Of a stretch of DNA of 5,961 nucleotides, positions 1 to 4,996 are shown piece after piece. The notes under the pieces were generated by a model. The model did not search any database, was not told the DNA's origin, and worked only from the letters and a program-made list of their open reading frames with translations. This stretch comes from Gammaproteobacteria bacterium (GTDB taxonomy: Bacteria > Pseudomonadota > Gammaproteobacteria > Pseudomonadales > DSM-25080). A program made the translations under genes and the position numbers. Location: the NCBI GenBank assembly GCA_013372965.1, contig JABXIR010000236.1, positions 1 through 5,961 on the forward strand, in the 5' to 3' direction. Every line of letters starts with the position of its first letter. The first letter of the stretch is position 1.

Positions 1-66
1 GACGCAAAATTGTCAGACCATGCACCAGTGACGCATGAGTACGACTGGAGTCTTTACGAAGTGTAA
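1..66 (+). CDS. C-terminal end of a probable exonuclease III / Crc-family protein (partial)
   Basis: Frame 1 is open from the first base to a TAA at 64-66 and gives 21 residues, including LSDHAPVTHEYDW. A Ser-Asp-His-Ala-Pro motif close to the C-terminus is the hallmark of the exonuclease/endonuclease/phosphatase superfamily, where Asp and His belong to the catalytic centre. In exonuclease III (XthA) and its Pseudomonas relative Crc this motif lies within a few to about twenty residues of the end, as here. Only the tail is visible, so XthA, another AP endonuclease or a Crc-like protein cannot be told apart, and chance resemblance over so few residues is possible. The next promoter overlaps the last codons, so yajC is probably transcribed separately. 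Confidence 0.55.
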   Translation, partial: DAKLSDHAPVTHEYDWSLYEV

Positions 67-80
67 AGGCTTGTTATAAT
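53..80 (+). promoter_or_regulatory. Extended -10 sigma-70 promoter of yajC
   Basis: A perfect TATAAT lies at 75-80 and is preceded by TGT at 72-74, giving an extended -10 element. TTTACG at 53-58, a four-of-six match to TTGACA, sits 16 bases upstream. Transcription would start near 87 and leave a leader of about 30 bases before the yajC ATG. The -35 part overlaps the last codons and stop of the preceding gene. Called from consensus only. Confidence 0.7.
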
Positions 81-105
81 CACCCATAACTTACAACAAC
101 AATCT

Positions 106-110
106 AAGAG
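106..110 (+). promoter_or_regulatory. Ribosome binding site that decides the yajC start
   Basis: AAGAG at 106-110 is 8 bases before the ATG at 119. The in-frame GTG at 110-112 overlaps this site and has no purine-rich sequence of its own at a proper distance, so the ATG is preferred. Confidence 0.65.
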
Positions 111-118
111 TGAAATTA

Positions 119-448
119 ATGAGTTTAATTCCTTCAGCACACGCTCAAGACGCAGCACCAGCAGGCGGCGACCCAATGTTTACCCTAATCATGTTTGGTG
201 CGCTATTTCTATTTATGTGGTTCATCGTCATTCGTCCACAACGAAAACGTCAAAAAGAGCACCAAGCACTCGTCAATTCGCTAAGCAAAGGTGACGAAGT
301 CGTAATGACAAGCGGCATGTTAGCTAAGGTTACTAGTGTAGAAGACGATTACGTCGTGGTGAAAGCATCGGATAACGTCGAACTTCGTTTCCAGAAAGTT
401 GCGGTACACGCCGTATTGCCGAAAGGCACCATCAAAAGCGTAGGTTAA
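119..448 (+). CDS. yajC: Sec translocase accessory subunit YajC
   Basis: This is a small inner-membrane protein that associates with SecD-SecF(-YidC) and assists Sec-dependent export; it is generally not essential. From the ATG at 119 it has 109 residues, the usual length. A short N-terminal segment (MSLIPSAHAQ) leads to one membrane helix at about residues 20-38. The family motif VIRPQRKRQKEH follows at the cytoplasmic face, with a basic cluster. The soluble domain carries the conserved LSKGDEVVMTSG (residues 55-66), a FQK motif and a C-terminal VLPKGT. The ATG is chosen over the GTG at 110 because of the Shine-Dalgarno position. It has its own promoter and terminator, so it appears monocistronic. 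In many gammaproteobacteria the order is tgt-yajC-secD-secF; here secD does not follow. Confidence 0.95.
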   Translation: MSLIPSAHAQDAAPAGGDPMFTLIMFGALFLFMWFIVIRPQRKRQKEHQALVNSLSKGDEVVMTSGMLAKVTSVEDDYVVVKASDNVELRFQKVAVHAVLPKGTIKSVG

Positions 449-461
449 TTCCTAGCGCATC

Positions 462-490
462 AAAGGCGGCTTAAGCCGCCTTTCTTTTTT
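462..490 (+). terminator. Intrinsic terminator after yajC
   Basis: A perfect 9-bp stem, AAAGGCGGC at 462-470 and GCCGCCTTT at 475-483, encloses a TTAA loop and is followed by CTTTTTT. It begins 14 bases after the yajC stop. The A-rich left arm could give weak termination in the other direction, but no minus-strand gene approaches it. Confidence 0.93.
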
Positions 491-495
491 ATAAT
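490..495 (+). promoter_or_regulatory. Possible -10 element for alsT, weak call
   Basis: A perfect TATAAT begins at the last T of the yajC terminator tract and lies 19 bases before the alsT ATG. No convincing -35 hexamer is found about 17 bases upstream, since that place is taken by the terminator stem, and there is no TG extension. The T-tract makes a chance match likely. If real, the alsT leader would be only about 13 bases. The alternative is that alsT depends on read-through from the yajC promoter. Confidence 0.25.
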
Positions 496-514
496 AAGAA
501 CAGAGAGTGTTTAC

Positions 515-1849
515 ATGGAAAGCTTTTCTTCCTTTCTAGACAGTGCAAGTGGCGTCGTTTGGGGTCCACTCACAATGATTCTGCTTCTCGGTACCGGCAT
601 ATATATGATGCTAGGTTTACGAGCGCTACCACTTCGTAAGGTTGGCTACGGCTTTAAGATGCTATTCGCAGGCCGTAAATCAACGGAGTCCGGTGAGATT
701 TCGCCGTTTAACGCGCTCATGACTGCGCTTTCTGCGACCATTGGTACGGGTAACATCGCGGGCGTCGCGACGGCGATTTTTCTCGGTGGGCCAGGTGCCT
801 TATTTTGGATGTGGTGTACCGCGCTCGTCGGTATGGCAACCAAGTTTTCCGAAACCGTACTCTCATTAACGTATCGTGAGAAGGACGAAAAGGGTGAGTT
901 CGTCGGCGGACCAATGTATTACATCCGCAAAGGTCTAGGCGCCAAATTCGCTTGGCTAGCCGTTCTCTTCGCATTTTTCGGTGCATTCGCAGCCTTTGGG
1001 ATTGGTAACACGGTTCAAGCAAACGCGATGGCCCAGGCCTTAGAGAGCGCGTTTGGGATCGACAAGATTATTACTGCGGTCGTTCTCACAATCGCCGTTT
1101 TCATCGTACTGATCGGTGGTATCAAGCGTATTGCGGAAGTCGCAGGTAAAATCGTGCCTTTGATGGCGGTTTCGTACTTTATTGCTGGCATCGCGGTTCT
1201 TGCAACGAACTTCTCAGAGATCCCAGCAGCGATCAGCTTAGTCGTTGAGTCTGCATTTACACCAGTCGCTGCAACAGGCGGCTTTGCGGGTGCAGGCATA
1301 ATGCTCGCGATTCAAATGGGCGTCGCTCGAGGGATTTTCTCGAATGAAGCGGGTTTGGGTTCTGCGCCCATTGCCCACGCGGCAGCCCAGACGAACGAAC
1401 CAGTCCGACAAGGCGTTATTGCGATGCTAGGAACCTTTATCGACACAATCGTGGTGTGTAGCATTACGGGCCTCGCCATTGTAGTAACGGGTGTCTGGAG
1501 CAGTGGTGATACAGGTGCGGTGTTAACCAGCGCCGCGTTTAGCTCTTCATTGGCGCTAGGCGATGAAATCATCGCACTCGGACTCATTGTCTTCGCATTT
1601 ACAACAATTTTAGGTTGGTCGTATTACGGCGAACGTTGTGCGCAGTATTTACTCGGAACTCGTGTCGTTCTGCCATACCGCTTACTGTTCGTGTTAGCGG
1701 TACCTGTAGGCGCATTAATGCAACTCGACCTCGTTTGGAAAATGGCCGACGTTCTTAATGGCCTAATGGCGATTCCTAACTTAATTGCCATCTTGTTGTT
1801 GTCGCCGGTTGTATTTAAGGCGGCAAAAACCTATTTCGAAAAGCATTAA
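515..1849 (+). CDS. alsT: Alanine/glycine:cation symporter, AGCS family (AlsT-like)
   Basis: A secondary transporter of the inner membrane that takes up alanine, and often glycine, with Na+ (or H+). The 444 residues match the family's usual length. Hydrophobic segments run through the whole chain, consistent with about 10-11 membrane helices; clear ones lie near residues 16-36, 145-165, 183-202, 213-231 and 350-366. Family motifs are TIGTGNIAG (75-83), the FWMWCTALVGMATKFSE stretch (97-113), GGPMYYIRKGLG (131-142), GIFSNEAGLGSAP (273-285) and GWSYYGERC (367-375). In this family the GTGN and NEAGLGSAP regions are associated with substrate and Na+ binding. A GAGAG ribosome binding site at 503-507 is 7 bases from the ATG. 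It follows the yajC terminator closely and converges on alr, fitting a role in alanine supply. Substrate preference between L-alanine, D-alanine and glycine cannot be read from sequence. Confidence 0.93.
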   Translation: MESFSSFLDSASGVVWGPLTMILLLGTGIYMMLGLRALPLRKVGYGFKMLFAGRKSTESGEISPFNALMTALSATIGTGNIAGVATAIFLGGPGALFWMWCTALVGMATKFSETVLSLTYREKDEKGEFVGGPMYYIRKGLGAKFAWLAVLFAFFGAFAAFGIGNTVQANAMAQALESAFGIDKIITAVVLTIAVFIVLIGGIKRIAEVAGKIVPLMAVSYFIAGIAVLATNFSEIPAAISLVVESAFTPVAATGGFAGAGIMLAIQMGVARGIFSNEAGLGSAPIAHAAAQTNEPVRQGVIAMLGTFIDTIVVCSITGLAIVVTGVWSSGDTGAVLTSAAFSSSLALGDEIIALGLIVFAFTTILGWSYYGERCAQYLLGTRVVLPYRLLFVLAVPVGALMQLDLVWKMADVLNGLMAIPNLIAILLLSPVVFKAAKTYFEKH

Positions 1850-1868
1850 GCAATACAATCGCGCAACT

Positions 1869-1899
1869 AAAAAAGCCCTCGAGTGAGGGCTTTTTTTTT
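1869..1899. terminator. Bidirectional intrinsic terminator between alsT and alr
   Basis: AAAAAAGCCCTC (1869-1880) and GAGGGCTTTTTT (1885-1896) form a 12-bp stem with a GAGT loop, and the T-run continues to 1899. The A-run on the left becomes a six-base T-run on the minus strand, so the same hairpin can end both convergent transcripts. It lies 19 bases after the alsT stop and 20 bases beyond the alr stop. Confidence 0.93.
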
Positions 1900-1919
1900 A
1901 GCGAGAACACGTGCATTAC

Positions 1920-2987
1920 TTAGGAAAACTCGAAGTGAACTCTCGATGTGAGGTTAAGTAGTAATTCATAAGGAATGGTGTCAGCCGCCTTCGCTAATTC
2001 AGTAATTGACGAGCTACGCCCCCAAATCTCGACCGAATCACCTACGGAAACTTGAGGCTCTGGACCAATATCAACTGTCGTAAGGTCCATTGAAATGCGC
2101 CCAACGATTGGGAAGGGCTTATCGTTTATTCGTAGCTTTGCGCCCTGAGCAATCGCGCGTGGAAAACCATCACCGTAACCGATCGCAATTACAGCGATAT
2201 GGGTGTCTTCAGAAGCGTGCCATAACTGCCCATAACCGACGCCATCACCTTTCTTAACGGGCTTTACCGCGATAACCACGCTCTTTAACGTCATTACCGG
2301 CTCGAACACGACATTCGAATGTTCGACTGGATTCACACCGTATATCAGAAGCCCAGGACGCACCCAGTCTTTATGCGATTCAGGGTATTGAATGATTGCC
2401 GCACTATTCGCCATACTAATTGGATACGTGTGGGTTGCGGTCAGTGCGTTAAATTGTTCGATTTGACCCAATGTAAAGTCGCGAGTGGATTCCTCTGCAC
2501 ACGCAAAATGGGTCATGAGCGTAATATCCGACACAAGCGGGAGTGCGACTAATTGTGACAATGCATCGGCAAAATGCTTCGGTTCGGTGAAGCCGAGACG
2601 ATTCATACCGGAGTCATATTTTAGCCATACGTCGATTGACGCACTAGACTTAACCTGACTAAGCAAATTCACTTGAAACCAGGAATGAACAACAACGTCT
2701 AGCTGATGAGCGATTGATAATTCAACCTCATCGAGATCGAGTACGCCGCTCAACACGACAATTCGTCCCGTGTAATGGTTTTGTCGCAAAGAGATGGCTT
2801 CGTCGATGCGTGCTACGGCCAATGCGTCGGCGTCGTTTAGCACCTCTAGTAAGGCAGCAGCATCATGACCATACGCATCCGCTTTCACGACGCAAAGAAG
2901 CTTAGAGTGAGGTGCAAGTAACCGTACCTTTGCGATGTTTCGCTTTAAAGCCGATAAGTCGATAGTAGCTGTGACGCGCGGTATCAT
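1920..2987 (-). CDS. alr: Alanine racemase (PLP-dependent)
   Basis: A cytoplasmic homodimer that interconverts L- and D-alanine, supplying D-alanine for peptidoglycan. The 355 residues match the family length. The N-terminal TIM barrel starts with the PLP-lysine motif VVKADAYGHD (33-42, Schiff-base lysine K35). KYDSGMNRLGF (123-133), THFACA (159-164), the SMANSAA stretch (191-197) and RPGLLIYG (210-217) follow. The C-terminal beta domain has GYGQLW with the probable second catalytic base Y252, GYGDG (270-274), GRISMDLTTVD (296-306) and PYELLLNLTSRV (339-350). The ATG at 2987 is the only plausible start: an in-frame stop lies shortly upstream with no start codon between. No Shine-Dalgarno sequence is visible; the bases before it read GGCTTAATTTATAC. 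The gene diverges from the 5'-nucleotidase across 80 bases, in which I found no convincing promoter on either strand. Whether it acts as the biosynthetic Alr or a catabolic DadX-type enzyme is open; no dadA is beside it. Confidence 0.96.
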   Translation of the reverse strand: MIPRVTATIDLSALKRNIAKVRLLAPHSKLLCVVKADAYGHDAAALLEVLNDADALAVARIDEAISLRQNHYTGRIVVLSGVLDLDEVELSIAHQLDVVVHSWFQVNLLSQVKSSASIDVWLKYDSGMNRLGFTEPKHFADALSQLVALPLVSDITLMTHFACAEESTRDFTLGQIEQFNALTATHTYPISMANSAAIIQYPESHKDWVRPGLLIYGVNPVEHSNVVFEPVMTLKSVVIAVKPVKKGDGVGYGQLWHASEDTHIAVIAIGYGDGFPRAIAQGAKLRINDKPFPIVGRISMDLTTVDIGPEPQVSVGDSVEIWGRSSSITELAKAADTIPYELLLNLTSRVHFEFS

Positions 2988-3056
2988 GTATAAATTAAGC
3001 CAGCTGTGTTAAATGTGCTTTAGATTTTACGCCAGAACCAAAACCATAGAAACCCT

Positions 3057-3062
3057 TAAGGA
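3057..3062 (+). promoter_or_regulatory. Ribosome binding site supporting a GTG start
   Basis: TAAGGA at 3057-3062 ends 5 bases before the GTG at 3068. The ATG at 3063 is out of frame and reaches a stop after one more codon, so it cannot start the gene. This supports GTG as initiator. Confidence 0.75.
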
Positions 3063-3067
3063 ATGTC

Positions 3068-3955
3068 GTGAAAGAAACCATTCAAAAGCTTGTGATCGGA
3101 GTAACGAGTCGAAGTCTATTCGATTTGAGTGAAAGTCATCGTGTTTTTAATGAGCAGGGCATCGATGCATTTGCGGCCTATCAAGTCGAAAACGAAGACA
3201 AACCCCTGAAGCCCGGTAGTGCGTTTCCGTTGGTTCAAAAATTTCTTTCGTTAAATAGCGATGGCATTGAACGTTGCGAGGTTGTTTTGCTATCACGCAA
3301 CTCGATGGATACCGGCTTGCGAGTGTTCAATTCAATTGCTCACCACAATCTCACCATCATAAGAGCGGCGTTTTGCAGTGGGCGTAATCCATGGCCATAT
3401 GCGCGCGCATTCTCATGCGACTTATATCTGTCGACCGAGTCGGAAGATGTTCGCAATGCGCTGAAAGCGGGCGTACCTGCAGCCCAATTAGTCGGTGACC
3501 ACACGCCAAGCGTTGGCTCGGAGGTCCGAATTGCGTTCGATGGCGATGCCGTCTTGTTCTCCGATGAAGCAGAACGAATCTTTCACCATGAAGGTCTTCA
3601 AGCGTTTCAAGATTCCGAGACTCTCGCCGCTAAAACACCACTTAGCGCGGGTCCCTTTAAGCAGTTTTTATTTAAACTCCACGAACTTCAATCAACCTAT
3701 CCACCCGGTGAATGCCCCATCAAAACGGCATTGGTGACCGCACGTTCCGCGCCGTCACATGAGCGCGTCGTACGAACGCTTAGAGAGTGGGGCATTCGGG
3801 TTGATGAATGCGTATTTCTTGGGGGTTTACCAAAGTCTTCGTTCTTGGCGGCATTTGACGCTGATATTTTCTTCGACGATCAAGTCAACAATGTCAGGTC
3901 AGTCGGCACCGGAGTCGGGGCTCATGTAGTCTCCGGCATAAAAAACGAATATTAA
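3068..3955 (+). CDS. Cytosolic 5'-nucleotidase, NT5C1-like (Pfam 5-nucleotidase family)
   Basis: A HAD-like phosphatase expected to remove the 5'-phosphate from nucleoside monophosphates in the cytoplasm; bacterial members are homologous to the animal cN-I enzymes. The protein has 295 residues, typical of the family. The N-terminal part contains the family segments TSRSLFDLSESHRVF (13-27) and LLSRNSMDTGLRVFNSI (74-90). The HAD motifs follow: FDGDAVLFSDEAE (157-169) with likely catalytic D158 and D160, TARSAPSHERV (224-234), a lysine in LPKSSFL (K256), and FFDDQ (268-272) with metal-binding aspartates. None of the expected acidic residues is missing. Translation starts at GTG. It lies 69 bases upstream of cysB on the same strand with no terminator between, so some cotranscription is possible. 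The preferred substrate cannot be determined here. Confidence 0.9.
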   Translation: MKETIQKLVIGVTSRSLFDLSESHRVFNEQGIDAFAAYQVENEDKPLKPGSAFPLVQKFLSLNSDGIERCEVVLLSRNSMDTGLRVFNSIAHHNLTIIRAAFCSGRNPWPYARAFSCDLYLSTESEDVRNALKAGVPAAQLVGDHTPSVGSEVRIAFDGDAVLFSDEAERIFHHEGLQAFQDSETLAAKTPLSAGPFKQFLFKLHELQSTYPPGECPIKTALVTARSAPSHERVVRTLREWGIRVDECVFLGGLPKSSFLAAFDADIFFDDQVNNVRSVGTGVGAHVVSGIKNEY

Positions 3956-3957
3956 AA

Positions 3958-3986
3958 TAGATTTTATTATTCCCTGGTGTTATAAA
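3958..3986 (+). promoter_or_regulatory. Candidate extended -10 promoter of cysB
   Basis: TATAAA at 3981-3986 is preceded by TGT at 3978-3980, an extended -10 element. TAGATT at 3958-3963 stands 17 bases upstream and is only a three-of-six match to the -35 consensus, common for extended -10 promoters. The start site would be near 3993, with a leader of about 30 bases. Consensus-based call. Confidence 0.5.
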
Positions 3987-3997
3987 AAAGAAATAAC
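3979..3997 (+). promoter_or_regulatory. Interrupted palindrome over the cysB -10 and start site, possible CysB operator
   Basis: GTTAT at 3979-3983 and ATAAC at 3993-3997 form a perfect 5-base inverted repeat around a 9-base A-rich spacer. A TAT-N9-ATA arrangement matches the general spacing of LysR-family boxes (classically ATC-N9-GAT). It covers the -10 and predicted start of cysB, where a repressor would act. Enterobacterial CysB is known to repress its own gene. The assignment is inference; AT-rich DNA makes short palindromes easy to find. Confidence 0.4.
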
Positions 3998-4024
3998 CAA
4001 CTGCTGAGCGCACCAAGGATTATC

Positions 4025-4996
4025 ATGAAACTCCAACAGCTTCGCTACGTACTCGAGGTTGCAAAGAACAACCTAAATGTATCTGCCACCGCTGCCAGTC
4101 TTTATACCTCACAGCCGGGTATTTCTAAACAGATTCGTCTACTTGAAGATGAGCTAGGTGTGGAGATATTTAGCCGTTCTGGAAAGCATCTGACGCGAAT
4201 CACACCCGCAGGGCAGGCAATTTTAAAGGAAGCCGAAGAAATCTTGGCGGGCACCCACCGTATCAAGGCGCTAGCTCAAGAGTTCGCCGATGAGAAAAAG
4301 GGCACCTTATCTATCGCGACGACCCACACACAGGCGCGCTATGCCTTACCCGGGCCAATTCGCGCATTTCGTAACCGATACCCGGATGTCACCCTAAACA
4401 TGAATCAGGGTACACCGATGCAAATTTCCGAAATGGCCGCTTCTGGGCAGGTTGACTTCGCGATTGCCACCGAAGCAATCGCGCTGTTTAAAGATCTGAT
4501 CATGATGCCGTGCTATCGCTGGAACCGTTGCGTCTTGGTACCTAAGAATCATCCCCTCGCAACCGCAAAGCGCCTAAAACTTGAAGATGTCGCGGCGCAC
4601 CCAATCGTCACCTACGTATTCGGTTTCACCGACCGCTCTAAGCTCGACATGGCATTCAAGAATAAGGGGCTTGATCCGAAAGTTGTATTCACCGCGGCGG
4701 ACTCTGATGTTATTAAGACCTACGTCAGACTTGGACTGGGTATTGGCATCATTGCTGAGATGGCGGTTGATGAAGACGATACTGACCTCGTTGCACTCGA
4801 TGCGAGTCATTTGTTCGAAAGTAGTACGACAAAGATTGGTTTTCGCAGAGGGATTTACCTACGCAAGTACATGCTAGATTTCATCCGAGAGTTCGCACCA
4901 CACTTAAAGCCCGAACTCGTTGAGAAGGCTGCTGAGGCGGCAACACCAGCTGAAGTCGATGCATTGTTCAAACACGTGCGCTTACCCGTCTTCTAG
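4025..4996 (+). CDS. cysB: LysR-type sulfur assimilation regulator CysB
   Basis: A homotetrameric activator of sulfate uptake and cysteine biosynthesis genes. In enterobacteria it responds to N-acetylserine or O-acetylserine, is antagonised by sulfide or thiosulfate, and represses its own promoter. The 323 residues are within one of E. coli CysB (324). The N-terminus, MKLQQLRYVLEVAKNN, opens the winged helix-turn-helix, whose recognition part includes LYTSQPGISKQIRLLEDELG (26-45) and IFSRSGKHLTRITPAGQ (48-64). The effector domain carries T100, T102 and Q103 in TTHTQ and T202 in FTDRS, the same residues and numbers as the sulfate-binding site in the Klebsiella CysB structure. An AAGGA site at 4015-4019 is 5 bases before the ATG. 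The last 15 bases overlap the pabB 3' end on the other strand. CysB is clearly preferred over its paralogue Cbl because of the whole N-terminus, but sequence alone does not exclude Cbl-like specificity. Confidence 0.95.
   Translation: MKLQQLRYVLEVAKNNLNVSATAASLYTSQPGISKQIRLLEDELGVEIFSRSGKHLTRITPAGQAILKEAEEILAGTHRIKALAQEFADEKKGTLSIATTHTQARYALPGPIRAFRNRYPDVTLNMNQGTPMQISEMAASGQVDFAIATEAIALFKDLIMMPCYRWNRCVLVPKNHPLATAKRLKLEDVAAHPIVTYVFGFTDRSKLDMAFKNKGLDPKVVFTAADSDVIKTYVRLGLGIGIIAEMAVDEDDTDLVALDASHLFESSTTKIGFRRGIYLRKYMLDFIREFAPHLKPELVEKAAEAATPAEVDALFKHVRLPVF

Noticed and set aside
110..118. GTG start for yajC at 110
   Set aside because: The GTG overlaps the AAGAG ribosome site that is well spaced for the ATG at 119.
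646..1587. Antisense reading frames across alsT (646-843, 717-1022, 1015-1299, 1312-1587, minus strand)
   Set aside because: They lie fully within a convincing membrane transporter gene, show no recognisable domain and have compositions expected from its complementary strand.
2319..2905. Plus-strand frames within alr (2319-2552, 2714-2905)
   Set aside because: Shadows of alr; Arg/His/Cys-rich low-quality translations with no family motif.
3063..3071. Two-codon ORF (ATG TCG TGA) overlapping the nucleotidase GTG start, as a regulatory mini-ORF
   Set aside because: The ATG touches the Shine-Dalgarno sequence with no spacing, so it could hardly be initiated; most likely chance.
3495..3737. Alternative plus-strand frame within the 5'-nucleotidase
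   Set aside because: Overlaps the HAD motif region of a well-supported gene and has no ribosome site or recognisable domain.
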